Source: Mycobacterium simulans (GTDB lineage Bacteria > Actinomycetota > Actinomycetes > Mycobacteriales > Mycobacteriaceae). Taken from it: 64,000 nucleotides of DNA. Below the pieces are notes generated by a model. That model saw only the letters and a program-made list of their open reading frames with translations, had not been told where the DNA came from and did not search any database. Below are positions 45,744-54,593 of the stretch, piece after piece (position 1 is the first letter of the stretch; each line of letters starts with the position of its first letter). Position numbers and translations under genes: made by a program. The stretch is taken from assembly GCF_900232995.1 (NCBI RefSeq), contig NZ_OCVX01000003.1, positions 1,277,509-1,341,508 on the forward strand. Reading direction: 5' to 3'.

Positions 45744-46535
45744 TTACTGACGGGCACGCAGCCCGTTGACGAAGGGGCAACCCATCAGCACCCTGATGGC
45801 CTGGCTGAGTCCGTTCATGTCGTCGACCGGCTTATGGAACGGCAGCCGGACGTCGCGGTCACCGTCGTTGCGTTCGACCCGAAACCGCACGCCGTATCGG
45901 TCGAGACCAAGCGGGCGGACCTGTCCGCGTCGCAGCGGCGCCGGCAGCCGGGATACCAGCCGGGCTACTACATCGTTATGGGCGGTGGCCAGGTGCCATA
46001 GCAACGTTGATTCGATCTCGCAAAACGGGTCGGGACGAGCCGCAAGCAGGTCTTGGACGCTGACGGGTTCCGCGCCGGTCGCGTCGGTTACCACCACGGA
46101 TGCGATCTCTAGACGCAGCAGCGTGTACCGGGTGTCGTCCCCGTTGGACGGTCCGGATTTCGGTGTCTCGACTTGCAGCAGCGCCGGAGTCGGATTCTCG
46201 GTCGCGATCAGGTCGAGCATCTTTGCCACGGCCCCGGGTGGCACTCGGTGGAGTCGGCCACGGACCCAAACCAGGGAACGGACCGGTTCACGCACTGGCA
46301 GCGGCGCGTAATCGGTCAACTCCAGCAACGCCTGGGATCCGCAAACCGGGCCGGCGCCGCGGGCGACCGGAACCGCCACGGCGAAGGATCCGTCGAAAAG
46401 CAAGTGGTGTATGGGTGTGGCCACCGGATCTTCGCTCTCGACCGCCAATAGGGCGCCGCCTGCCCTTACGCAGGCGCTGCGGATCCGTTCGGCAGTCGTC
46501 GGCGTGGGCATCGTAGGCATGGTGACCGGTAGCAC
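45744..46535 (-). CDS. DUF2470-type protein, iron-regulated (Rv3839-like)
   Basis: 263 residues from a GTG at 46535 with GGAGGAGG upstream. The first two thirds resemble a split-barrel pyridoxamine-oxidase-like fold (GGALLAVESEDPVATPIHHLLFDGSFAVAVP, then LVWVRGRLHRVPPG). The C-terminal third is DUF2470-like (WHLATAHNDVVARLVSRL, VRFRVERNDGDRDVRLPFHKPVDD). Related proteins handle haem or haem iron. An IdeR-like box at 46559-46577 indicates iron repression. It is the first gene of a two-gene unit with the LCP ligase. Confidence 0.85.
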   Translation of the reverse strand: MLPVTMPTMPTPTTAERIRSACVRAGGALLAVESEDPVATPIHHLLFDGSFAVAVPVARGAGPVCGSQALLELTDYAPLPVREPVRSLVWVRGRLHRVPPGAVAKMLDLIATENPTPALLQVETPKSGPSNGDDTRYTLLRLEIASVVVTDATGAEPVSVQDLLAARPDPFCEIESTLLWHLATAHNDVVARLVSRLPAPLRRGQVRPLGLDRYGVRFRVERNDGDRDVRLPFHKPVDDMNGLSQAIRVLMGCPFVNGLRARQ

Positions 46536-46558
46536 GGGTACCTCCTCCGCTCCTAAGA

Positions 46559-46577
46559 TTAGGTAAGCCTAAGTTAA
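46559..46577 (-). promoter_or_regulatory. IdeR iron box upstream of the Rv3839-like gene
   Basis: TTAGGTAAGCCTAAGTTAA matches the IdeR consensus TTAGGTTAGGCTAACCTAA at 15 of 19 positions. It ends about 24 bases before the GTG start, an overlap with the promoter expected for repression when iron is plentiful. Confidence 0.8.
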
Positions 46578-46637
46578 CTTAGATGGCGGGACGCCGCAAG
46601 GGTCGTTGGCCCGTGTCGCGCCGTTAGGGTTGAGGGC

Positions 46638-47594
46638 GTGGCCCGCATCGCTTACCTCGGTCCGGAAGGAACATTCACAGAGGCAGCGCTGCTCGATATG
46701 ACGGCCGCGGGACTGGTCCCCGACCACGATCCGTACACACTTGAGCGTTTGCCGGTCGAGAGCACGCCTGCGGCGCTCGATGCTGTGCGTGACGCGGCCG
46801 CGGATTACGCGTGCGTACCGATCGAGAATTCGATCGACGGGTCGTTGGCGCCCACCCTGGACAGCCTGGCCATGGGTGCGCCTCTTCAGGTATTCGCCGA
46901 GACAACGTTGGACGTGTCGTTCAACATCGTTGTCCAGCCGGGCCGCAGCGCTGCCGACATACATACGCTGGCGGCCTTTCCGGTGGCGGCGGCACAGGTG
47001 CGGCAATGGCTGACGGACCATTTGCCCGGCGTCGAACTACAGCCGGCCTATTCCAACGCTGACGCCGCCCGTCAGGTGGCCGACGGCCAGGTCGATGCCG
47101 CGGTGACGTCACCGCTGGCCGCCGCACATTGGAAGCTGGCTACGTTGGCCGACGGTGTTGTCGACGAGGCGAATGCACGCACGCGCTTCGTCCTGATCGG
47201 CCCACCGGCGCCACCTCCGGCACGCACCGGAGTAGACCGCACGTCGGCGATATTGCGGATCGACAACGTGCCAGGCGCGTTGTTGCAAGCCCTCACTGAA
47301 TTCGGTATGCGCGGCATCGACCTCACACGCATCGAATCCCGGCCTACCCGTACTGAATTGGGCACGTACATGTTCTTCGTGGACTGCCTCGGGCACATCG
47401 ATGATCACGCCGTCGCCGAGGCGCTCAAGGCGCTGCATCGTCGTTGTGTCGATGTGCGATATCTGGGCTCCTGGCCAGCCGGGCTGGCTGACGGCCCAAG
47501 GGCGTCGGTGCCGCCGCCACCCGACGAGGCAGTCAGCTGGCTGGAGCGGCTGCGAGCAGGCAAACCCGAGCAAGCGCAGGAGTCAGGGACATGA
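46638..47594 (+). CDS. pheA: Prephenate dehydratase
   Basis: 318 residues starting GTG (MARIAYLGPEGTFTEAAL). The periplasmic-binding-like catalytic domain includes CVPIENSIDGSL, and the catalytic Thr in TRF at 182-184 (ARTRFVLIGPP). An ACT regulatory domain at about 200-280 (SAILRIDNVPGALLQALTEFG, then LTRIESRPTR) binds phenylalanine. It converts prephenate to phenylpyruvate. It is translationally coupled to a histidine phosphatase gene (four-base overlap). Confidence 0.96.
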   Translation: MARIAYLGPEGTFTEAALLDMTAAGLVPDHDPYTLERLPVESTPAALDAVRDAAADYACVPIENSIDGSLAPTLDSLAMGAPLQVFAETTLDVSFNIVVQPGRSAADIHTLAAFPVAAAQVRQWLTDHLPGVELQPAYSNADAARQVADGQVDAAVTSPLAAAHWKLATLADGVVDEANARTRFVLIGPPAPPPARTGVDRTSAILRIDNVPGALLQALTEFGMRGIDLTRIESRPTRTELGTYMFFVDCLGHIDDHAVAEALKALHRRCVDVRYLGSWPAGLADGPRASVPPPPDEAVSWLERLRAGKPEQAQESGT

Positions 47595-48280
47595 GCGGTC
47601 GTTTGGTGCTGGTGCGGCACGGCCAGTCCTACGGCAACGTCGAGAGGCGGCTGGACACGCTGCCGCCGGGAACGTCATTGACGCCGTTGGGCCGCGATCA
47701 GGCCCGGGCTTTCGCGCACGGCGGTGGCAGCCGGCCGGCCCTGCTGGCGCATTCGGTGGCGCTGCGGGCGTCGGAAACGGCCGCGGTCATTTCCGCGGAA
47801 CTCGCTTTGCCGGCGCACGAGGTTGCCGGCATTCATGAGGTGCAGGTGGGCGAGCTGGAGAACCGCAACGACGACGAGGCGGTCGCCGAATTCAACGCCA
47901 TCTACGAGCGATGGCATCGCGGCGAGCTGAACGTGCCACTGCCTGGCGGTGAGACCGCCAACGACGTTTTGGATCGCTATGTGCCAGTTCTTACCGATCT
48001 ACGGATGCGATACCTCGACGACGATCGCTGGACCGGCGACATCGTGGTCGTCAGCCATGGCGCCGCGATCCGGCTGGCGTCCGCGGTGCTGGCCGGAGTG
48101 GATGGCACCTTTGTCCTCGACAACCACTTGAACAACGCCGAGGCGGTGGTGCTCACCCCGATCCCCGATGGGCGCTGGAGTTGTCTACGTTGGGGAACCC
48201 AGACGCCGCCCTTTTACCCCGAACCCGACGTTAGTCCGGTAACGGACACCGTCGCGTCAAGCACCGATCCGATGGGCTGA
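47591..48280 (+). CDS. Histidine phosphatase family protein (Rv3837c-like)
   Basis: 229 residues. The phosphate-binding motif RHGQ is at residues 9-12 (VLVRHGQSYGN), with a second His in VVVSHGAAIRLAS further on and the acidic GELEN segment near 82. This is the phosphoglycerate-mutase fold; most such proteins are phosphatases rather than mutases. The start overlaps the pheA stop (ATGA). The C-terminus is Thr/Pro-rich and overlaps a convergent small gene by 24 bases. Substrate unknown. Confidence 0.9.
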   Translation: MSGRLVLVRHGQSYGNVERRLDTLPPGTSLTPLGRDQARAFAHGGGSRPALLAHSVALRASETAAVISAELALPAHEVAGIHEVQVGELENRNDDEAVAEFNAIYERWHRGELNVPLPGGETANDVLDRYVPVLTDLRMRYLDDDRWTGDIVVVSHGAAIRLASAVLAGVDGTFVLDNHLNNAEAVVLTPIPDGRWSCLRWGTQTPPFYPEPDVSPVTDTVASSTDPMG

Positions 48281-48472
48281 TCCGTCGACCATTGGGACGA
48301 TGTCAGCGCATCTGCAGCCAACGACGTCGCAGTCGATGACGAAACTGTGCGCCACTAACTCGGGGCTGGTGCACTCCGCCTCGGTGCATTCCGGTCTAGC
48401 AACGGAGTGACGAATGATGGTGCCGTGGCAGTGATCCAGGCCTGCCCGGCAGTCGCGGCAGCCTATGCTCAT
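48257..48472 (-). CDS. Small cysteine-rich protein (71 residues)
   Basis: 71 residues with eight cysteines (5, 8, 15, 29, 34, 48, 53, 55) and interspersed His residues (DHCHGT, AHSF). The pattern suggests two zinc or iron-sulfur sites. Similar small proteins occur in actinomycetes next to metallopeptidase genes, as I recall. It converges on the phosphatase gene with a 24-base overlap and lies 66 bases after the metallopeptidase gene in the same direction. No ribosome binding site is obvious. Function unknown. Confidence 0.68.
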   Translation of the reverse strand: MSIGCRDCRAGLDHCHGTIIRHSVARPECTEAECTSPELVAHSFVIDCDVVGCRCADIVPMVDGSAHRIGA

Positions 48473-48538
48473 AGGCCGTTCATAGCATCAGCGGCTGACA
48501 AATCCGGGATGCCGCGCCCAGCGCGAGCCACGAGATGA

Positions 48539-48889
48539 TCAGGCCCAGCCCAGCTCATCCAGCCTGTCGTCGTCGATGCCGAAGTGATGGGCGATTTCAT
48601 GGACCACCGTGATCGCCACCTGATCGACGACCTCGTCGTCGGATTCGCAGACGTCCAGCAAGGCATCCCGAAAGATCGTGATGGCATCCGGCAACGACCC
48701 GGCGTAGTCGGAGTCGCGCTCGGTCAAAGCCACCCCTTCATACAGCCCGAGCAAATCCTTGTCCTGGGGGTGTCGGTCGGCGACGAGCACGACGACGTTG
48801 TCCATGGCGGCTGCCAGCTTGGGCGGAATCAGGTCGAGGGCGTCAGCGACAAGCTCGTCGAAGCGCCGCGGGTCCATCCGCACGGCCAT
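48539..48889 (-). CDS. Metallopeptidase-like protein, zincin fold (Rv3836-like)
   Basis: 116 residues. The extended zinc motif HEIAHHFGIDD is at 97-107 (H97, E98, H101, and D107 as third ligand), as in the minigluzincin/DUF1025 family. FDELVADALDLIPPKL is the conserved N-terminus of that family. The start may lie slightly upstream, as the H37Rv protein is about 20 residues longer. It lies four bases downstream of the Rv3835-like gene. Substrate unknown. Confidence 0.88.
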   Translation of the reverse strand: MAVRMDPRRFDELVADALDLIPPKLAAAMDNVVVLVADRHPQDKDLLGLYEGVALTERDSDYAGSLPDAITIFRDALLDVCESDDEVVDQVAITVVHEIAHHFGIDDDRLDELGWA

Positions 48890-48893
48890 CGGG

Positions 48894-50255
48894 TCAGCCC
48901 GCAGGCGCTGGCTCGGCGGGTGCGGGCGCCGGGGCTTCGGGCGGCGGGGCCGGCGGTGGCGGTCCGCCGTCCCCAGCGGGTGGCTGGTTCTCCGGTGGTG
49001 CCTGGGTAGCCGGCGGCGCCGGAGCTTGGGTAGTCGGGGACGTCGGTGCCCGGGAGGGCGTCACCACCGGCTGCTGGTTCGGCAGATGCTGATTCCCTGG
49101 CGGTGTGGTCGGGACCTGCTGCGCCGGGGCAGGCACAGAGGTCGGCAGTTGTAGCGGAATCGGCGGCAAGGTGAGCCGCTCCTCGGGAATGTCGGGCGGC
49201 GGTACCGGCGGCTGACCATTGATCAGCAGCGCACCCTTGGCGCTGTTCACCAGGGTGGCCCAGCCGCCGTTGCCCAACGTTGCTCCGATGCTGCAGGCAA
49301 CCTCACGGCTACCCGCCGACCAGCTGGGCAGCGACACCGTGGGGTAAATCAGCGTCAGCGTGGTGGTGCGCAATTTGGTGGGCGCGAGGTAGGCGTCGGT
49401 CATGCGGGTGCACGCGTCCTTGATAAAACCGTCCTGTTCGGGTTCGGCCGGCAGGGCATCGGGGAATTTCTCACCCAGGTTGACCGTGCCGGTGACCTCC
49501 ATGGCGTGTGGTGCGACGCAGTCGACGGGAACGTCGACAGGTTGGTTGGTGGTCGAATCGATGCCCAAGCAGGTGCCGGCGGGCCAGACCTTGGATTGGT
49601 CGATGTCGGCGACCTTGCCCTTGAAGGCGATCTGCTGGTTGTTCGGACCGGGCAACTGCAGACCACATAGCATGCGGCGCTCGCCCGCCTGGCGCCATGC
49701 GCGGTCGCCGGACCACAACATACTGATGGTGAACTTGCTGTTGGGATCGAACTTGGCACCGAGGTAGCGGCGCACTGCGGGCTCACACTGCTCCTGGCTC
49801 ATCTGCTGAATGCGGGCGGGCGATGGCGGATCAGCACCGGGCCCGTACTCCGTCCCGGGAAACGTCCGCATATCGATGGACTCGGCGACTTCGAATCGGT
49901 GGTCGTCGGCGCAGCTGACGATGGTCGCCGACTCTGGTGTGCCATCCGGCCACATCAGGCAGCTTCCACTGCTGGCTCGGTTGAACGCGGCGTTGCTCTT
50001 GGCTCCGGTGCTGGGCACCGGATTGCTGTCGATGTAGCCGGCCAGCCGCCCCGGCCCGGTGCCGACGGTGGGAATCGCGGTAACCAGGCCCGCGATCAGC
50101 AGGCCGCCCAGTGCGGTGAGCAACAGCCCCCGCCTGGTGGCCGACGCCTGTAGGGCGCGTGGCCACCGGAACTTGCCCGCCGACTGTTCTGCATCACCGG
50201 TTTCGGCGTCGGCGGCCGGGAGTTCCTGCTCGGGCGCATCTAACATCGGCTCCAT
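48894..50255 (-). CDS. Membrane protein with septum-formation (DUF4190/PF13845-like) domains (Rv3835-like)
   Basis: 453 residues. A cytoplasmic N-terminus of 40 residues precedes a transmembrane helix (GLLLTALGGLLIAGLVTAIP, about 44-63). The extracellular part has two related Cys-containing domains (GSCLMWPDGTPESATIVSCADDHRFEVA and GTCLGIDSTTNQPVDVPVDCVAPHAMEV). The last 120 residues are Pro/Ala/Gln-rich. It matches Rv3835, a conserved membrane protein. The role is unproven; the domain name comes from actinobacterial septum-associated proteins. Confidence 0.87.
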   Translation of the reverse strand: MEPMLDAPEQELPAADAETGDAEQSAGKFRWPRALQASATRRGLLLTALGGLLIAGLVTAIPTVGTGPGRLAGYIDSNPVPSTGAKSNAAFNRASSGSCLMWPDGTPESATIVSCADDHRFEVAESIDMRTFPGTEYGPGADPPSPARIQQMSQEQCEPAVRRYLGAKFDPNSKFTISMLWSGDRAWRQAGERRMLCGLQLPGPNNQQIAFKGKVADIDQSKVWPAGTCLGIDSTTNQPVDVPVDCVAPHAMEVTGTVNLGEKFPDALPAEPEQDGFIKDACTRMTDAYLAPTKLRTTTLTLIYPTVSLPSWSAGSREVACSIGATLGNGGWATLVNSAKGALLINGQPPVPPPDIPEERLTLPPIPLQLPTSVPAPAQQVPTTPPGNQHLPNQQPVVTPSRAPTSPTTQAPAPPATQAPPENQPPAGDGGPPPPAPPPEAPAPAPAEPAPAG

Positions 50256-50354
50256 TCTGACAGGCCCGCTACAGCGGCGTTACCAAAGTTGCAGATGTGA
50301 GACCCGGTGCGGGTGCTGTGCTATGACAGCGCCGTCAAAAGTAGTCTTGCGGCC

Positions 50355-51614
50355 GTGATCGACCTGAAGCTGCTCCGGGAAGACCCAGACGCCGTACGCC
50401 GGTCCCAACTCAGCCGCGGCGAAGACCCGGCACTGGTGGACGCGCTGCTGGCGGCCGACGCCGCCCGTAGGGCGTCGATATCGTCAGCCGATTCGCTGCG
50501 CGCTGAACAGAAAGCCGCCAGCAAGAGTGTGGGTGCGGCGTCAGCCGAGGAGCGCCCGGCGCTGTTGCGGCGTGCCAAGGAACTCGCCGAACAAGTCAAA
50601 GCCGCCGAAGCGGGCCAGGTCGACGCCGAGACGGCGTTTACCGCGGCACATATGGCGATTTCCAACGTCATTCTCGACGGAGTCCCCGCCGGCGGTGAGG
50701 ACGACTACCGCGTGCTCGATGTCGTCGGTGAACCCGCGGCCATGGAAGCTCCCAAGGATCACGTGGAGCTTGGCGAGTCGTTGGGCCTCATCGACATGCA
50801 GCGCGGCGCCAAGGTGTCGGGCTCCCGCTTCTATTTCCTGACCGGACGGGGCGCGCTGCTGCAGCTCGGACTGTTGCAGCTGGCGCTGCGGGCGGCCGCC
50901 GACAACGGCTTCACCCCGATGATCCCGCCGGTGTTGGTGCGCCCGGAGGTGATGGCCGGCACCGGATTTCTGGGCGCCCACGCCGACGAGGTGTACCGAG
51001 TGGACGCCGATGACCTGTACCTGGTGGGCACTTCCGAAGTGCCGTTGGCCGGCTATCACTGGAACGAGATCTTGGACCTGTCCGACGGGCCGCTGCGCTA
51101 CGCGGGTTGGTCCTCGTGTTTTCGGCGCGAGGCCGGCAGCTACGGCAAGGACACCCGCGGCATCATTCGGGTGCACCAGTTCGACAAGGTGGAGGGCTTC
51201 GTCTATTGCGAGCCCGCCCAGGCCGAGGCCGAACACGAACGGCTGCTGGGCTGGCAACGGGAGATGCTGGCGCGTATCGAGGTGCCGTATCGGGTCATCG
51301 ACGTGGCCGCGGGTGACCTCGGCTCGTCGGCCGCCCGCAAGTTCGATTGCGAGGCGTGGGTTCCGACGCAGGGCGCCTACCGAGAGCTGACGTCGACGTC
51401 GAACTGCACGACCTTTCAGGCGCGCCGGCTGGCGACGCGTTACCGGGATGCCAGCGGCAAGCCACAGATCGCGGCCACGCTCAACGGAACGCTGGGCACC
51501 ACCCGGTGGCTGGTTGCGATCCTGGAGAACCACCAGCAGCCGGACGGCAGCGTCAGGGTCCCGAAGGCGCTGGTTCCGTTCGTTGGCGTCGAGGTGCTTG
51601 AGCCGAGCGGTTGA
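50355..51614 (+). CDS. serS: Seryl-tRNA synthetase
   Basis: 419 residues from the GTG at 50355 ([18 protein letters not shown]), the family's conserved start; the frame is open 48 bases further upstream. The N-terminal coiled coil (about 1-105) binds the tRNA variable arm. Class-II motifs follow: motif 2 [26 protein letters not shown] and motif 3 [15 protein letters not shown]. The enzyme charges tRNA-Ser. Its last 62 bases overlap the convergent AraC-type gene. Confidence 0.97.
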   Translation: MIDLKLLREDPDAVRRSQLSRGEDPALVDALLAADAARRASISSADSLRAEQKAASKSVGAASAEERPALLRRAKELAEQVKAAEAGQVDAETAFTAAHMAISNVILDGVPAGGEDDYRVLDVVGEPAAMEAPKDHVELGESLGLIDMQRGAKVSGSRFYFLTGRGALLQLGLLQLALRAAADNGFTPMIPPVLVRPEVMAGTGFLGAHADEVYRVDADDLYLVGTSEVPLAGYHWNEILDLSDGPLRYAGWSSCFRREAGSYGKDTRGIIRVHQFDKVEGFVYCEPAQAEAEHERLLGWQREMLARIEVPYRVIDVAAGDLGSSAARKFDCEAWVPTQGAYRELTSTSNCTTFQARRLATRYRDASGKPQIAATLNGTLGTTRWLVAILENHQQPDGSVRVPKALVPFVGVEVLEPSG

Positions 51615-52350
51615 GCACGCTGCGACCCGGGGTATGTCCGAAGGCGCGCCGGTAGGCGTCAATGAAGGCGCTTGGGGTGGCCCAGCCGCATTCGGCGGCC
51701 ACCGAGGTGACGTCACAGCGCTCGGCGAGCAGCATCAGCGCGTGTTGCAGGCGCAGTTGGGTACGCCATTGCGGGAACGTCATAGCCAACTCGTCGCTGA
51801 ACAGGCGGCTGAGGGTGCGCTGACTGATACCGATCCGGTCGCTGATCTGTCGCAACGTCAGCGGCTCGCGCAGGTTGTCGGCGATCAACGCGCAGGCTTG
51901 CCGTAACCGGCTATCGGCCGGCGTGGGAATCCACAGTGGCTCGCGGATACTCGTTGTTCGCAGTTGATCGTGCAGCACGGCCAGCATCCGATGGTGCTCA
52001 TCGGTGTCGGTTCCGTTCGACTGCGAGCACGCGATGATCAGTTCGCGCATCAATGGAGTGACTGCAAGGACGGCCGGCGCTGCAGGCCCTGCCCGGTAAC
52101 GCTGCGGATCCAGTGCCACACCATGAAACTGAGTGTGACCGTGGAACTTGTGTTCGTGCCAATAGCCGGCCGGTATCCAGATCGCGCGGTTGGCCGGCGT
52201 GATCCAGGTTCCCGCGGGGGTGGTTACCGAGACCGCACCCGTAGAGGGGTAGACGATTTGGTGCAGCGGGTGGCGGTGCCGTTCGATCCGCGCGCCCGGC
52301 GTCAGCGTCAGCGACGTCGTGGCGAGCCTGGGGTGGCTGATTTCCGACAT
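51553..52350 (-). CDS. AraC-family transcriptional regulator
   Basis: 265 residues, orthologous to Rv3833. An N-terminal cupin sensor domain ([23 protein letters not shown], then [14 protein letters not shown]) and a C-terminal double helix-turn-helix ([45 protein letters not shown] and [29 protein letters not shown]). It overlaps the 3' end of serS by 62 bases in convergent orientation and is divergent, across 55 bases, from a methyltransferase gene that may be its target. Confidence 0.92.
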   Translation of the reverse strand: MSEISHPRLATTSLTLTPGARIERHRHPLHQIVYPSTGAVSVTTPAGTWITPANRAIWIPAGYWHEHKFHGHTQFHGVALDPQRYRAGPAAPAVLAVTPLMRELIIACSQSNGTDTDEHHRMLAVLHDQLRTTSIREPLWIPTPADSRLRQACALIADNLREPLTLRQISDRIGISQRTLSRLFSDELAMTFPQWRTQLRLQHALMLLAERCDVTSVAAECGWATPSAFIDAYRRAFGHTPGRSVLNRSAQAPRRQRTEPAPSGP

Positions 52351-52405
52351 ATCTCGGCAGAATATCGGAAGCCTGCCGTAGTGGCGGCGGCTTAGTGTTC
52401 TGCGT

Positions 52406-52981
52406 ATGGCAATGAATCTTCTCCACCGACGCCGTTGCAGCTCGGCAGGCTGGGCGACGACAGTGGCCGACCAGCTGCTGCCGTGGGTGTTGCAGGACGT
52501 CGAATTGGGCTCGCGGACACTGGAAATCGGCCCTGGCTATGGTGCGACGCTGCGGGCGCTGCTGGACCGGACCGCGTCGCTCACCGCCGTTGAGGTCGAC
52601 GGCGCGATGGCCGAGAGTTTGAATCGCCGCTACGGCGAACGAGCACACATCATCCACGGTGACGGGACCAAGACCGGGCTGCCCGATGACCACTTCACGT
52701 CAGTGGTGTGCTTCACGATGCTGCACCATGTGCCCCGCGACCAGCTGCAAGACCAGCTACTCGCCGAGGCCTTCAGAGTGCTGCAACCGGGCGGCACTTT
52801 CGCCGGCAGCGACGGCGTACCATCACTGCCGTTTCGACTGATACACATCGCCGACACCTACAACCCGATCGCCCCAGAGGATCTGCCCGGGCGACTTCGA
52901 ACCGTAGGGTTCACCGACATCCGCGTCGACATCAGACGCGGTCGACAGCGATGGCGAGCCACCAAACCGATTGCTGCTTAG
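52406..52981 (+). CDS. SAM-dependent methyltransferase (Rv3832c-like)
   Basis: 191 residues of class-I methyltransferase fold. Motif I is EIGPGYG at 40-46, the acidic ribose-binding residue lies in LTAVEVDGAMAESLN, and a post-I region FTSVVCFTMLHHV follows. The N-terminus MNLLHRRRCSSAGWA resembles the ubiquinone/menaquinone-type methyltransferase group. The substrate is unknown. It is divergent from the AraC regulator. Confidence 0.88.
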   Translation: MAMNLLHRRRCSSAGWATTVADQLLPWVLQDVELGSRTLEIGPGYGATLRALLDRTASLTAVEVDGAMAESLNRRYGERAHIIHGDGTKTGLPDDHFTSVVCFTMLHHVPRDQLQDQLLAEAFRVLQPGGTFAGSDGVPSLPFRLIHIADTYNPIAPEDLPGRLRTVGFTDIRVDIRRGRQRWRATKPIAA

Positions 52982-53004
52982 GCGTTTACCGGTATCGTCC
53001 GATT

Positions 53005-53313
53005 GTGGGAACGAAGGCCGAACGCCAGGCCGCGCGGAAAGCCGTGGCCGGCTATCACGAGGCCCGGCTGGGTGAACTCATCGAACACGTTGCGATTGCG
53101 ATCGACCGCTATCGCGCCGGCGAGGTCGACGCCTACACCGTCGACGAGACGATCCACCACTATCATCGGGCGGCACGTGAGCTGTGGAAGTTCTGCTGGT
53201 CCGGCGGTGGTGGGACCCACGTCGAGATGGTCGCTTACGCCCTCGAGCGGATGGCAACCGACGGTGAAACCATCAACTGGTGGGAACAAGTCTCACCACG
53301 ACAGCCGGACTGA
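53005..53313 (+). CDS. Conserved helical protein of unknown function (102 residues)
   Basis: 102 residues from the GTG at 53005 (MGTKAERQAARKAVAGYHEARL). The protein is mainly amphipathic helix, with conserved-looking DRYRAGEVDAYTVDETIHHYHRAARELWKFCW. I recall similar hypothetical proteins in actinomycetes but no function. It lies 23 bases after the methyltransferase gene. The longer frame extending back through the methyltransferase gene is a shadow. Confidence 0.7.
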   Translation: MGTKAERQAARKAVAGYHEARLGELIEHVAIAIDRYRAGEVDAYTVDETIHHYHRAARELWKFCWSGGGGTHVEMVAYALERMATDGETINWWEQVSPRQPD

Positions 53314-53356
53314 ACCCCCGGGGCGGGTGGCCTTGGCGGAACACCAGAGCCTGGGG

Positions 53357-53839
53357 CTACGCGTGCACCGTCGTGCGGGATCGTTCGTGCCGGTGCTGCC
53401 GTTCGATGGTGGCGAAGTAGAAGGCCAGCGCGAAGGCGAAGCTGGTGAACAGGCTGGACACGAAATACAACCAGGGGCGGCGCAGACCGCGCCGGTAGCC
53501 GTCGATGATGGAAAATAGCGGCAGCAGAATGACATTCGCGATCGTGTAGTCCTGGCCGGCCGAACCGGCGGCCGGGTTGGTGAACATCAGCCGGATGTAG
53601 TCGGCCCAGCTGCCTGGGCCCCAGATCGGGTTGGTGGACCCATGTGCGTATTCCTGCACGAAGCGGATATTGAAGTACCAACCGAGCGCGATCGACGCGA
53701 TGCCGACGACGTAGTAGACGCATTCCAGCGGTGAGAACCAGGCTTCGCCGGCTGGCCGAGCATAGACCCCGGGATTCGAAGCGACGATCCAGCCGATGAC
53801 TGCGAGGCCGAGTACTGCGTGCACGAGGAGCGAGACCAT
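53357..53839 (-). CDS. DUF2834-type membrane protein (Rv3831-like)
   Basis: 160 residues from the ATG at 53839 (MVSLLVHAVLGLAVIGWIV). Four predicted transmembrane helices lie at about 4-22, 39-58, 97-115 and 125-145. Charged loops lie between them, and the tail is His/Arg-rich. It is divergent from the TetR gene with a perfect palindromic operator in the 66-base gap. The family has no known activity; the neighbouring flavoenzyme suggests a lipid-related or carotenoid-related role. Confidence 0.82.
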   Translation of the reverse strand: MVSLLVHAVLGLAVIGWIVASNPGVYARPAGEAWFSPLECVYYVVGIASIALGWYFNIRFVQEYAHGSTNPIWGPGSWADYIRLMFTNPAAGSAGQDYTIANVILLPLFSIIDGYRRGLRRPWLYFVSSLFTSFAFALAFYFATIERQHRHERSRTTVHA

Positions 53840-53865
53840 GGCCGCAGTCTCATAGTGACGGCACG

Positions 53866-53885
53866 TTTTGTCAATATTGACAAAA
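53866..53885. promoter_or_regulatory. Perfect 20-base palindromic TetR operator
   Basis: TTTTGTCAATATTGACAAAA is perfectly self-complementary and sits midway between the divergent starts at 53839 and 53906. A related copy with three mismatches lies at 54531-54550. The position and symmetry fit autoregulation by the adjacent TetR protein. Confidence 0.88.
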
Positions 53886-53905
53886 ACAGCTGGTACCTTA
53901 CAGCC

Positions 53906-54541
53906 ATGGTCAGACCCGCGCAGACGGCGCGCAGTGAACGCACCCGGGAGGCGTTGCGTCAGGCCGCGCTGGTGCGATTCCTGGGCCAAGGTGTCGAGGA
54001 GACGTCCGCTGAGCAGATCGCGGCCGACGCCGGTGTATCGCTACGCACCTTCTATCGCCACTTCCGGTCCAAGCACGACCTATTGTTTGCCGACTACACC
54101 GGACTGCACTGGTTTCGCGCCGCGCTCGACGCCAGGCCTGTTGGCGAACCGATCATCGATTCGGTGCAGTCGGCCATCTTTGCGTTTCCCTATGACGTTG
54201 AGGCCGTGACCAAAATCGCCGCGTTGCGGGGTGGCGAGCTCGACCCGAGCCGCATCGTCCGCCACATGCAGGAAGTGCAAGCCGACTTTGCCGACTCCAT
54301 CGCAGCACAGCTGCAACGCCGTAGCTGCGCAGCAGGTCAGGGCGTGGATGCTCGGGTGCGTGCCGTGGTGACCGCCCGCTGCATCTCGGCGGCGGTTTTC
54401 GGGGCCATGGAGCTGTGGATGCTCGGCGACGACCGGTCGCTCGGGGAGCTGGCGCGGGTGTGCCGGCTGGCGCTCGAGTCGCTGCGGACGGGCATCCACG
54501 AAAGTTGGGAGGCCCGCCCATCCGATCACGTTTCGTCATAA
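53906..54541 (+). CDS. TetR-family transcriptional regulator (Rv3830c-like)
   Basis: 211 residues from the ATG at 53906 (MVRPAQTARSERTREALRQAA). The helix-turn-helix is TSAEQIAADAGVSLRTFYRHFRSKHDLLFADY at about 30-61, and the C-terminal ligand domain is helical. Two copies of its probable operator flank the gene, one before it and one across its stop codon ahead of the next gene. The ligand is unknown. Confidence 0.92.
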   Translation: MVRPAQTARSERTREALRQAALVRFLGQGVEETSAEQIAADAGVSLRTFYRHFRSKHDLLFADYTGLHWFRAALDARPVGEPIIDSVQSAIFAFPYDVEAVTKIAALRGGELDPSRIVRHMQEVQADFADSIAAQLQRRSCAAGQGVDARVRAVVTARCISAAVFGAMELWMLGDDRSLGELARVCRLALESLRTGIHESWEARPSDHVSS

Positions 54542-54550
54542 TTGACAAAA
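54531..54550 (+). promoter_or_regulatory. Second TetR operator, before the flavin oxidoreductase gene
   Basis: TTTCGTCATAATTGACAAAA matches the perfect operator at 17 of 20 positions. It overlaps the TetR stop codon (54539-54541) and ends 43 bases before the ATG of the flavoenzyme gene, where it could block a promoter in the 52-base gap. Confidence 0.75.
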
Positions 54551-54593
54551 CTTTGAGTCCGTGCCAGCCTCCCTTTCGGGAGGTCACGCGAGC

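Noticed and set aside
53003..53518. A 171-codon plus-strand frame beginning MWERRPN
   Set aside because: It is out of frame with the helical 102-residue protein, runs into the convergent membrane-protein gene, and is Arg/Pro-rich.
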